From contig NZ_CP166961.1 of assembly GCF_041410465.1 (NCBI RefSeq), forward strand, positions 2,914,001 through 2,978,000: 64,000 nucleotides of DNA. The letters are read 5' to 3'. The stretch comes from Thalassotalea sp. 273M-4. Its GTDB lineage: Bacteria; Pseudomonadota; Gammaproteobacteria; Enterobacterales; Alteromonadaceae. The notes below the pieces were generated by a model. That model searched no databases, was not told where the DNA came from, and saw only the letters and a list, made by a program, of their open reading frames with translations. The position numbers and the translations under genes were made by a program. Positions 28,701 to 37,228 of this stretch are shown in pieces. The stretch's first letter is position 1; each line of letters opens with the position of its first letter.

Positions 28701-31700
28701 TGGATCATTAGGGAACATATCACCGTTATCACCCACCCCATCAAAGTCCGTATCAACCCATTCACTATCATCGAATGGGAAGGCATCATCAGCGTTTAAA
28801 TAACCATCATTATCAATATCGTCGTCATTATGGTCGGTGATGCCATCACCGTCATGATCAAGGCCTAAATCGTATGCCTCATAGAACACCACTCGACCTG
28901 GAATATTGATACGCCATGCTGGCTCCGTTGCATTAAAGTCCCAAGTTGCATCATTCCAATACTCAAATTCGAGCACATAGACACGATCACCAACTTGTTT
29001 TAATGGTACCCAAGTACGCTTACGCCATGGATTACAACCATATTCGTCGGTATTACACATACTGTAACTACCGTCAAACTCTTGCCAGGTTGCTAGCATT
29101 TCTACTGAGCCGTAATCGCTCCATTGCCATGACCAACGATCCCAGCCGTCTTTGTAGTTGTCTAAGTTGGCATTACCATTCCAAATACGGGTTGCGATCC
29201 CACCATTTTCAATCCGGTAGCCAAATATATGTTCTGGCAATACACGCCCTTCTGAATCGAGTTGCTCATCATTGGTTAATGAGAAACTGTTTTGGGCAAA
29301 CTGATTTAACAATGGATCTAGCGTCGTTTCGGTGAATTCGGTTACCAACGAATAAGAGCTGGTTGTATAACCATTGGCTTGTGTAACCACTAACACTTCA
29401 TCAATGTTATCTTGGTTTTGCACCCTCGTCATAGTAACCGTACCACCCGATGGGTAAGTAAGTACAAGATCACCATTTACAATACCCCAACTTATGCTGG
29501 CTTGATTGAAATGTGTGCTCGCACTGAAATCACTATTGAACGTGATTATATCTGAGCTTAACCGTCTATTACCTTGCCATGAAAACTCGTCTAAATTCGC
29601 CGGCATTGCCCACATCAAGTCGCTTAATTCATTTTCGGTAAAGGCACTTACGCTAAGACTAGCTTTATCTGTTAAGGTAAGAGTGTTTGAATCTGTAATG
29701 GTACTCACCATACCATTACCAATTAAAGCGTCATGAGCCCATGTATCTGTCATATGATAAGCAGTGGTCGTTGTTTGGTAAAAACGTTGACTATCACCAT
29801 TATCGGCAATTAACTGCCATTGATATGACATAGTACGGGCAACAAATTCATATTGCGGATCACCATTATTGTCAATAAAGGTATCGGCTGCGGTTTGTTC
29901 AATAATCCCCATCGCTGCCGCTTGGCTGATGTTTAGATAAGTTACCGACTCTGTCGCTTCATCAGGGTTGATCGTTAAAACACCATCAACAAGCGCGTAG
30001 CTCATCGCTTGATTAGCAGAATTATTAATGATCTCACCGACACCATCGCTAAATAAGTATTGCGCACCACTACCAAAACCTATTTTAATACTTGGTTCGG
30101 TTTGATTACCCGTTAGGATTTGTACGTAGTTCGCTTTTAAATCCGTGCTGGTAAAGGCTAATGCTACTGACACATCAGGGTGATTTGGGTCTAAATCAGC
30201 ATCGTTTTCAACCCCATCACCATCGCGATCGGTATCGATGTTATCGCCAATACCATCGCCATCTAAGTCTGACCATTCATCAGCATTTTCAGGAAGTGCA
30301 TCTTCTTCGTTAGCTACACCATCGCCGTCGATATCCCAATCGCTGTTATTACCAATACCATCGCTATCTGTATCAGCCCACTCTGAGCTATCAAAAGCAA
30401 ACGCATCATCAGCATTGGCAACGCCATCGTTATCAATGTCTTCATCATTATGGTCGGTGATGCCATCACCGTCATGATCAAGGCCTAAATCATAAACCTC
30501 ATAGAACACCACTCGACCTGGAATATTGATACGCCATGCTGGCTCCGTTGCATTAAAGTCCCAAGTTGCATCATTCCAATACTCAAATTCGAGCACATAG
30601 ACACGATCACCAACTTGTTTTAATGGTACCCAAGTACGCTTACGCCATGGATTACAACCATATTCGTCGGTATTACACATACTGTAACTACCGTCAAACT
30701 CTTGCCAGGTTGCTAGCATTTCTACTGAGCCGTAATCGCTCCATTGCCATGACCAACGATCCCAGCCGTCTTTGTAGTTGTCTAAGTTGGCATTACCATT
30801 CCAAATACGGGTTGCGATCCCACCATTTTCAATCCGGTAGCCAAATATATGTTCTGGCAATACACGCCCTTCTGAATCGAGTTGCTCATCATTGGTTAAT
30901 GAGAAACTGTTTTGGGCAAACTGATTTAACAATGGATCTAGCGTCGTTTCGGTGAATTCGGTTACCAACGAATAAGTGCTGGTTGTATAACCATTGGCTT
31001 GTGAAACCACTAACACTTCATCAACGTTATCTTGATTTTGTACCCTCGTCATAGTGACCGTACCACCCGATGGGTAAGTAAGTACAAGATCACCATTTAC
31101 AATACCCCAACTTATGCTGGCTTGATTAAAATGCGTGCTCGCACTGAAATCACTATTGAACGTGATTATATCTGAGCTTAACCGTCTATTACCTTGCCAA
31201 GAAAACTCGTCTAAATTCGCCGGCATAGCCCACATCAAGTCGCTTAATTCATCTTCGGTAAAGGCACTTACGCTAAGACTAGCTTTATCTGTTAAGGTAA
31301 GAGTGTTCGAATCTGTAATGGTGCTCACCATACCATTACCAATTAAAGCGTCATGAGCCCATGTATCTGTCATATGATAAGCAGTGGTCGTAGTTTGGTA
31401 AAAACGTTGACTATCAGCATTATCGGCAATTAACTGCCATTGATATGACATAGTACGGGCAACAAATTCATATTGCGGATCACCATTATTGGTAATAAAC
31501 GTATCGGCCGCGGTTTGTTCAATAATCCCCATCGCTGCCGCTTGGCTGATGTTTAGATAAGTTACCGACTCTGTCGCTTCATCAGGGTTGATCGTTAAAA
31601 CACCATCAACAAGCGCGTAGCTCATCGCTTGATTAGCAGAATTATTAATGATCTCCCCGACACCATCGCTAAATAAGTATTGCGCACCACTACCAAAACC

Positions 31701-34700
31701 TATTTTAATACTTGGTTCGGTTTGATTACCCGTTAGGATTTGTACGTAGTTCGCTTTTAAATCCGTGCTGGTAAAGGCTAATGCTACTGACACATCAGGG
31801 TGATTTGGGTCTAAATCAGCAGCGTTTTCAACCCCATCACCATCACGGTCGGTATCGGTGTTATCGCCAATACCATCGCCATCTAAGTCTGACCATTCTG
31901 TGGCATCATAAGAAAAAGCATCGTCTTCATTGGCAACACCATCGTTGTCGATATCCCAATCGCTGTTATTACCAATACCATCGCTATCTGTATCAGCCCA
32001 CTCTGAGCTATCAAATGCAAATGCATCATCAGCATTGGCAACGCCATCGTTATCGATGTCATCATCATTATGGTCGGTTATACCATCGCCGTCTTGATCA
32101 AGGCCTAAATCGTATGCTTCATAGAACACCACGCGAGGAGGAATATACAAACTCCAATCAGGCTCTGAGCCATCAAACTTCCAAGCATTATAATTTGTAT
32201 ACGCATATTCCAGTACGTAAACGCGATCGCCAACTTGCTTAAGAGGTACCCAAGTACGCTTACGTCTTTTATTACAATCCCAAGCTTCTGGATCACAATT
32301 GGTATAACTTCCGTCGGTTTTATGTTGTGTTGCATACAGCTCTACTGAACCCAAGTCACCCAATGACCATCCGTATTGATGTGTCCATGCACCGGCGATG
32401 CGAGTTGCGACTCCACTAGGTTCAATACGAAAACCAAACTCTCTTCCTGGTAATAAACGCCCATCGTCATCAAGAGATTGATCATGCGTTAATTGCAAAC
32501 TGCTTTGAGCAAACTTATTCATGAATGGCTCTAACGTCGTTTCAGAAAACTGAGTTATTAGTGCATATTCACTGGTTTGATAGCCATTGGCATCGGCAAC
32601 CACTAGCACTTCATCGACGTTATCCTGATTTTGAACCCGAGTTAGAGTCACCGTAGCGCCAGATGGGTAGGTTAAAACTAAATCACCATCAACCACAGCC
32701 CAAGCAAAGGTTGCAGAGAAAAAGTGCGAACTTGCGGTATAATCGCTGTTAAACGTAACGACATCTGAACTTAAACGAACATCGCTATCGAAGCTTCCGA
32801 CACTAGTTTCATCTAGGGATGATGGTAGCGCCCACTGCTGGTCAATAAGCTCATCTTCACTAAATGCTGAAACATTAAAACTAGCAACATCTGTTAACTC
32901 TTGGGTATAGACAAAATCATAACGACCCACTTGACCATCACCAATTAAAAGATCATGAGCCCACGCCTCTGTGATGTGAAACTCCGACAAATCTTTAATA
33001 AGGAATGTTTGTGTAACACCATTGTCTTCTAGCAACTGCCACGAATAAGCAGGATCGCGCATGATAAACTCAAATGATTGATCGCCATGGTTCGCGATAA
33101 ATTCATCTGCTTTAACTTGGTCAATAATACCTAAATCAGCTGCTTCACTGACATATTGAGGCCAATTATATTCGTATACGTCTTCTTCAATTAGTGTAAT
33201 GATCAGCTTGTCTTGACTAAATTCATAGCTAAACTCCTGCTCATCATAGCGCCTGAGGATACTTCCTACTCCTTCAGTAAAGCTAAAACGCTGACCATTA
33301 GAGTAACCTATAGCAATGGTTGGCTCGCTTTGATTACCAAGAGTGATTTCAACATAATCAGATTTTAAATCGCTACTGGTAAAAGCTAATGCCACTGACA
33401 CGTCTGGATTATTCGCATCTAAATCGGCATTATCACCAACGCCATCACCATCTAAATCAGACCATTCGTCTTTATCATAGGCAAAGGCGTCTTCATCGTT
33501 AGCGACACCGTCACCATCAATGTCCAAATCACTGTTATCACCGACACCATCTTTATCGGTATCTTTACTTTCTGAAGCATCAGTTGGGAACGCATCAGCG
33601 TTATCGCCAACACCGTCTGCATCGCTATCCACGGTTTCTGATGCATCATCTGGGAAAGCATCGGCATTATCACCTACACCATCAGAGTCAGTGTCCTTTG
33701 TTTCAGTAGAATCGTTAGGAAAAGCATCAGCGTTATCACCAACACCGTCTGCATCGCTATCCACGGTTTCTGATGAGTCATTAGGGAACGCATCCGCGTT
33801 ATCACCAATACCGTCATTATCAGAATCGGTTGTTTCAGAACCGTCATTTGGGAACGCATCGGCATTATTACCCACACCATCGCCATCCGTATCGACAGTT
33901 TCAGTTGCATCATTAGGGAACGCATCGGCATTATTGCCAACGCCATCGCCATCTGTATCTACGGTTTCAGTAGCATCATTTGGAAATGCATCCGCGTTAT
34001 TACCAACGCCATCGCCATCGCTATCTAGCGTTTCTGAGGCGTCATTAGGGAACGCATCCGCGTTGTTGCCAACGCCATCGCCATCTGTATCAACGGTTTC
34101 TGAGGCATCATTCGGGAATGCATCGGCATTATTGCCAACGCCATCGCCATCTGTATCGACGGTTTCAGTAGCATCATTAGGGAATGCATCGGCATTATTA
34201 CCAACGCCATCGCCGTCGCTATCTAGCGTTTCTGAGGCATCATTAGGGAACGCATCGGCATTATTGCCAACGCCATCGCCGTCACTATCGGCAGACTCTG
34301 CTGGGTTAAAATCATAAGCATCTTCTGAGTTTACAACGCCATCATTATCGATATCGTTATCTCTAAAGTCAGCAATAAAGTCGCCATCAAAGTCGTTTGG
34401 TTTACTGCTGGCATCTAGTGGGTCTGAGTTTACAGCGATTTCATCGACATCAACGTAATTGTCATTATCATCGTCATTATCGGCATTGTTACCAATACCA
34501 TCACCGTCACTATCAAGCCATTCATTGGCATTTAAGCTAAACGCATCATTAATATCTTCAACACCATCATTGTCATCATCGCTATCAGGCGTTAAACCAC
34601 CGGAATCGGCTAAACCATCACCGTCGGTATCGATAAAATCTTCGCTTGGAACACTGGCATCATTATCATCAGTGTCTTGTTCGGTTGGCCAACCATCATT

Positions 34701-36749
34701 ATCCGCGTCGACCGCATCAAACTTACTGGCATCCGTTGGAAAGTCGTCTTCAGAATCTAATACACCATCATTATCATCATCTTTATCACAAGCGTCACCA
34801 AAAGCATCATCATCTGAGTTAACTTGGAACGTGTTCGCAATAAGAGGGCAATTATCACGGTTATTACCTATACCATCTTTATCTGAGTCAAAGCGCTCAC
34901 TTGGATCAAGAGGTAAAGCATCTATATGATCAAATACACCATCACCGTCGGAATCTCTTTTAAGAGGGTCTGTACCTAATAGCAGTTCCGATTCATCTTC
35001 AATGCCATCGCCATCATCATCTCTATCATAAACGTTGGCAATACCATCTTTATCGGTATCTTGTGATGCGAGCGGATCATACGGGAATACATCATCTTCA
35101 TTGGCGATGTTATCACCGTCAATATCACCATCAGAATTATTACCAATGCCATCAGCATCTAAATCTCGTGATTCACTGGCATTTAATGGGAAGGCATCGT
35201 CTGTATCTTTAACACCATCATTGTCATCGTCATTATCTGGTGCTAAACCACCTTGGTTTGCCTGACCATCACCATCGCTATCAATAAAATCTTCACCTGG
35301 GACACTGGCATCATTATCATTTGTATCTTGACCATCTGGCCAACCGTCATTATCTTGATCGACAGCATTTGAACGACTGTTATCAAGTGGAAAATCGTCT
35401 TCGCTATCTAACACACCGTCGTTATCATCGTCGGTATCGGCATTGTTACCCGTGCCATCTAAATCGGTATCTGTGCTTTCACTTGGATCAAAAGGAAAGC
35501 GGTCTTCTGCATCAAGTACGCCATCATTATCATCATCGTCATCAGAGCGAGCGACATCGATGACATCAGTACGCGCACCAGATTCTAAAACGTAAGCTAC
35601 ATCGGGTTTTCCGTCGTTATCAAAATCGCTGTCGGCAGAGGCATCTTCAGGAAACGCATCTTGAGAGTTTAAAACGCCGTCACCGTCAATGTCTGGTGAC
35701 ATTTCAGCGGGTTTAAGCTCAACAACTTCTTCACTGGCTACAAATTCACTGGTATCTGTTGTGCTACCTGTTGTCGCCGTTTCTTCTACGATAAGTTGTT
35801 TAACATCGCTTACGGTGCGACCGTTTGGATCATTTGGAATAGGCAAGGTGGCTGGATCTTGAGCTAGTACATCCAACGCCGCTACCGGATAGCTGCTAAC
35901 AGCTTGCTGATGAATAAAACCATCAATAACCCCATCTGATAAATCGCCAGCAAGATCGTTAATAATATCGTCGGTAGTGATTTCTGTTTCACCACTTAAT
36001 TGCTTAATTTCATATACCACAGCAGTGATCGCTTCAACAGCGCTTCGGTACGCCGTTGTCGAGCTTTGCTGTTCACTTGTTTCGGTAGACGCATTGATCA
36101 GCGGTGGGGTATTAAATAAGTCCACATCACTTTCAAGACCAAACCCAAGTGTCGACTTAACCTGCTCTTGCGCACTGGTCATCGCGGCGATAACTTCGGC
36201 CATGGTCACTGTGCCATCATTGTTACCGGTAAATGGCGCGATGTTTGAGTCGGCATTTTGAAAAACCAAAGAAACAGATAAGTCAGTCAGCGGGGTTGCA
36301 AACATTTGCTCGCCACTGTCTAACATCTCAGAGGTTAAAATGGTGCGCATGACCTCAATAACTGGGTATTGATTGGTGGTAATGTCATAGGTATCTTCAT
36401 CTGCTCTTATTTCAAGCAAATAAGGCGCAGTCAAAGGGAACGTTAAGGATAAGTTCTCAATTTGTGCCGCCGCGTTGGTATTACCTTCCCCAGCAACAGC
36501 GCCTTTAAAGTCACTGGCGAGCGGGTCTATTTGATAAACGGTAACACTTGCCATAGCCATCGGGCCTTTGACACCGCCACCAGTAATGTCAATAACCTCA
36601 GGCTTAGGTGGTGGCGGTGGTGGTGGTGGGAGTACTATTTCGGGCTCAGGTTTCGGATCTGAGTCACCACATGCTACTAAAGTCAGAGATAAAAGACTTA
36701 TTGATAGCAGTTTTAAAAGTTGGGAGTGATAAACACGAAGGTTATGCAT
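25731..36749 (-). CDS. giant TSP3-repeat lipoprotein with three unnamed modules and a leucine-rich C-terminus
   Basis: A lipoprotein of about 3672 residues. The ATG at 36747-36749 is chosen because the signal peptide (MHNLRVYHSQLL, lipobox 'LVAC', C27) then aligns with giant 1 and AGGA lies 8 bp upstream; the frame is open 39 codons further. Order: proline linker and N-terminal domain almost identical to giant 1 (28-345); TSP3 array (351-1115, including eleven 22-residue units); unnamed module copy 1 (1117-1547), copy 2 (1657-2087), copy 3 (2193-2627), separated by TSP3 linkers; one 'WDCCGGS' jelly-roll-like domain (2700-2870); TSP3 linker (2870-2947); a leucine-rich repeat region (about 2950-3672) with repeated 'L..L..L.L....I.DLSPL' units, internalin-like. 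No glycoside hydrolase domain was recognised. The LRR end suggests binding to a protein or glycan surface (inference). Its small partner follows after a hairpin. Confidence 0.85.
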   Translation of the reverse strand: MHNLRVYHSQLLKLLSISLLSLTLVACGDSDPKPEPEIVLPPPPPPPPKPEVIDITGGGVKGPMAMASVTVYQIDPLASDFKGAVAGEGNTNAAAQIENLSLTFPLTAPYLLEIRADEDTYDITTNQYPVIEVMRTILTSEMLDSGEQMFATPLTDLSVSLVFQNADSNIAPFTGNNDGTVTMAEVIAAMTSAQEQVKSTLGFGLESDVDLFNTPPLINASTETSEQQSSTTAYRSAVEAITAVVYEIKQLSGETEITTDDIINDLAGDLSDGVIDGFIHQQAVSSYPVAALDVLAQDPATLPIPNDPNGRTVSDVKQLIVEETATTGSTTDTSEFVASEEVVELKPAEMSPDIDGDGVLNSQDAFPEDASADSDFDNDGKPDVAYVLESGARTDVIDVARSDDDDDNDGVLDAEDRFPFDPSESTDTDLDGTGNNADTDDDNDGVLDSEDDFPLDNSRSNAVDQDNDGWPDGQDTNDNDASVPGEDFIDSDGDGQANQGGLAPDNDDDNDGVKDTDDAFPLNASESRDLDADGIGNNSDGDIDGDNIANEDDVFPYDPLASQDTDKDGIANVYDRDDDGDGIEDESELLLGTDPLKRDSDGDGVFDHIDALPLDPSERFDSDKDGIGNNRDNCPLIANTFQVNSDDDAFGDACDKDDDNDGVLDSEDDFPTDASKFDAVDADNDGWPTEQDTDDNDASVPSEDFIDTDGDGLADSGGLTPDSDDDNDGVEDINDAFSLNANEWLDSDGDGIGNNADNDDDNDNYVDVDEIAVNSDPLDASSKPNDFDGDFIADFRDNDIDNDGVVNSEDAYDFNPAESADSDGDGVGNNADAFPNDASETLDSDGDGVGNNADAFPNDATETVDTDGDGVGNNADAFPNDASETVDTDGDGVGNNADAFPNDASETLDSDGDGVGNNADAFPNDATETVDTDGDGVGNNADAFPNDATETVDTDGDGVGNNADAFPNDGSETTDSDNDGIGDNADAFPNDSSETVDSDADGVGDNADAFPNDSTETKDTDSDGVGDNADAFPDDASETVDSDADGVGDNADAFPTDASESKDTDKDGVGDNSDLDIDGDGVANDEDAFAYDKDEWSDLDGDGVGDNADLDANNPDVSVALAFTSSDLKSDYVEITLGNQSEPTIAIGYSNGQRFSFTEGVGSILRRYDEQEFSYEFSQDKLIITLIEEDVYEYNWPQYVSEAADLGIIDQVKADEFIANHGDQSFEFIMRDPAYSWQLLEDNGVTQTFLIKDLSEFHITEAWAHDLLIGDGQVGRYDFVYTQELTDVASFNVSAFSEDELIDQQWALPSSLDETSVGSFDSDVRLSSDVVTFNSDYTASSHFFSATFAWAVVDGDLVLTYPSGATVTLTRVQNQDNVDEVLVVADANGYQTSEYALITQFSETTLEPFMNKFAQSSLQLTHDQSLDDDGRLLPGREFGFRIEPSGVATRIAGAWTHQYGWSLGDLGSVELYATQHKTDGSYTNCDPEAWDCNKRRKRTWVPLKQVGDRVYVLEYAYTNYNAWKFDGSEPDWSLYIPPRVVFYEAYDLGLDQDGDGITDHNDDDIDNDGVANADDAFAFDSSEWADTDSDGIGNNSDWDIDNDGVANEDDAFSYDATEWSDLDGDGIGDNTDTDRDGDGVENAADLDPNHPDVSVALAFTSTDLKANYVQILTGNQTEPSIKIGFGSGAQYLFSDGVGEIINNSANQAMSYALVDGVLTINPDEATESVTYLNISQAAAMGIIEQTAADTFITNNGDPQYEFVARTMSYQWQLIADNADSQRFYQTTTTAYHMTDTWAHDALIGNGMVSTITDSNTLTLTDKASLSVSAFTEDELSDLMWAMPANLDEFSWQGNRRLSSDIITFNSDFSASTHFNQASISWGIVNGDLVLTYPSGGTVTMTRVQNQDNVDEVLVVSQANGYTTSTYSLVTEFTETTLDPLLNQFAQNSFSLTNDEQLDSEGRVLPEHIFGYRIENGGIATRIWNGNANLDNYKDGWDRWSWQWSDYGSVEMLATWQEFDGSYSMCNTDEYGCNPWRKRTWVPLKQVGDRVYVLEFEYWNDATWDFNATEPAWRINIPGRVVFYEVYDLGLDHDGDGITDHNDEDIDNDGVANADDAFAFDSSEWADTDSDGIGNNSDWDIDGDGVANEEDALPENADEWSDLDGDGIGDNIDTDRDGDGVENDADLDPNHPDVSVALAFTSTDLKANYVQILTGNQTEPSIKIGFGSGAQYLFSDGVGEIINNSANQAMSYALVDGVLTINPDEATESVTYLNISQAAAMGIIEQTAADTFIDNNGDPQYEFVARTMSYQWQLIADNGDSQRFYQTTTTAYHMTDTWAHDALIGNGMVSTITDSNTLTLTDKASLSVSAFTENELSDLMWAMPANLDEFSWQGNRRLSSDIITFNSDFSASTHFNQASISWGIVNGDLVLTYPSGGTVTMTRVQNQDNIDEVLVVTQANGYTTSSYSLVTEFTETTLDPLLNQFAQNSFSLTNDEQLDSEGRVLPEHIFGYRIENGGIATRIWNGNANLDNYKDGWDRWSWQWSDYGSVEMLATWQEFDGSYSMCNTDEYGCNPWRKRTWVPLKQVGDRVYVLEFEYWNDATWDFNATEPAWRINIPGRVVFYEAYDLGLDHDGDGITDHNDDDIDNDGYLNADDAFPFDDSEWVDTDFDGVGDNGDMFPNDPLEQYDSDGDGIGDNADSLSFTVFSEQPNSSWPLWDCCGGSLPTVVQDDGLHGNVGEFTIGASPTVMGFISRDWITDTPQPIDARSIVSNGVLEFEMKIVNAPFDASAVWLFKVESEYGSTAVELPLNQSLEGVDPIVGEWQRYTFKLSDLANWGLDLSAIDVIMVFPSWGQGDGAVYRLDNVRFYDPNVDHDADGITNSFDLDIDNDGYLNEDDAFPFDNSEWIDTDLDGVGDNSDMFANNPNEQYDSDGDGVGDNSDHFPYNPNLTVGTELSTLSFVDQNLSICISNVGVIYAEDIESLDCSFSEISDLSGVEHLTSLKHIDLTYNESLIDFSPLALIIGFESLEAYSTGFNNDAFAAFSGHQSIRRFVIDNPSLTDISAAATMPNLEELFLWTDQIYDLSPLVDLNKFKSLLIWTHQLQDFNQLGLLNLESLYLYGDLTPEQSNVFSSINTLKFVEFKYTSSINNDVLNKVVHNNAQLSTLSISEMAITDLSVLFVDGMYWNPLSVPLTDIYIDNLPVTGQTELEQQVQALRDHGVNVVGELAYGSLLVDAIDNIFDPVLKQCLIDSTNGYLVTGQVKFLWCRDQNIASLTGIEWFESLENVNLGNTFITDISPLAALSNLVSLSLANTQVRDLSPLMNNNSLDTLWVHSLPLEDPSQVDTFASIVYGSVKQDLISNVVINDPGLLQCFLDHSAGLTYVAQLHTLSCTSNYDIADLSDITQLYGLDTFYLQGENHSVNDFQPIIALPQLSNLMINHILGFDDSKLAVVAATPILSSLELFGLNINDVSALGNAQHLSGLWLYGTGKVDLSSLSSLQSLHSLGIDSSQLDSPDVNVDAQDLLELTHLKELQIQGSLASAEPTDTDLKDVIIQLSQLDSLSIVSADVDNMMMNDISTNLSELYSLALHGTQVSDLSAITSLTNLQYLNISNSGLITDLAPVITLRQNQDLEAANDAWYPTLHTLEMYDVNAVDPMQVTSLQELGVVVNQ
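28823..30425 (-). repeat. 1.6-kb internal tandem repeat of giant gene 2, unit A
   Basis: This segment is nearly identical to 30443-32045 with a constant offset of 1620 bp (540 codons). It codes module copy 3 plus flanking TSP3 linker. Only a handful of amino-acid changes are seen (for example FIDNN for FITNN and NIDEV for NVDEV), apart from one divergent stretch of about 30 bp in the linker. Confidence 0.9.
30443..32045 (-). repeat. 1.6-kb internal tandem repeat of giant gene 2, unit B
   Basis: Second unit of the 1620-bp tandem duplication, coding module copy 2 with its linker. Module copy 1 (about 32110-33400) is a third, clearly older and more divergent copy. Confidence 0.9.
33564..34289 (-). 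repeat. 66-bp tandem repeat array in giant gene 2 (11 units)
   Basis: Eleven in-frame 66-bp units code the same TSP3 22-mer as the seven-unit array of giant gene 1. Unit number differs between the paralogues although the flanking block is nearly identical, so the array expands or contracts faster than its surroundings. Confidence 0.9.
34290..36673 (-). repeat. 2.4-kb near-identical block, copy 2
   Basis: Partner of 22397-24777. It contains the proline-rich linker (eight prolines here, seven in copy 1), the N-terminal domain and the first half of the TSP3 array. Confidence 0.9.
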
Positions 36750-37228
36750 GTGCAATTTCCTTTTGTTATTATTTTTTTTATTAAAACGCGTACATCCTGC
36801 TCGCGCTTGACCATTTTTAAATGGCAACGTATGTTGTGCCAAGAGTGTTAACCAAGCATTTTCCAAAGCTAAATACCTTTATTGGCTTTAGCTACACTTT
36901 GGATGACACGACGCATTTATTGCGGATTTTTCTTATCGCCACAAATTAGTTACATAAATTTTACAGGCAAATTACCAATATCTTGCATCACTACAGTATA
37001 AAAAGCAACCATTTGTATTGTTGAATATATTTTTTGGCCGTTATTAAAATCACACCTAATTTTAACAACTCCTAGTAACCGATTAATTTAGTGAGACGAC
37101 TATTGAGCGGCAAATATTGACCGCCCAAGATCGGCTTTGTTTTATCTGCTCTTAGTTAAAACAAGCGAAAGACAGTACTCAGACGGGATAATTCACGTTA
37201 TACTTTGCACCATTAAGCAGAGGAAAAA
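36750..37228. other. intergenic region between divergent giant gene 2 and yheT
   Basis: It must carry both promoters. On the minus side, AGGAAATTGCAC upstream of the giant ATG is the ribosome-binding region. On the plus side GAGGAAAAA precedes yheT. A TATACT hexamer at 37199-37204 could be the yheT -10 box, but no good -35 box matches it. No RNA gene or mobile-element end is recognised at this junction of the insertion. Confidence 0.4.

Noticed and set aside
33564..34289. Regularly spaced repeats that could suggest a CRISPR array
   Set aside because: The units are contiguous 66-bp coding repeats in frame with a TSP3 protein, without unique spacers and without cas genes nearby.
16184..36749. 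Possibility that the giant genes are assembly artefacts or fused frames
   Set aside because: Both frames are uninterrupted over 8.7 and 11.0 kb, with sensible domain order, lipoprotein signals and ribosome-binding sites; the near-identical block still deserves a long-read check.
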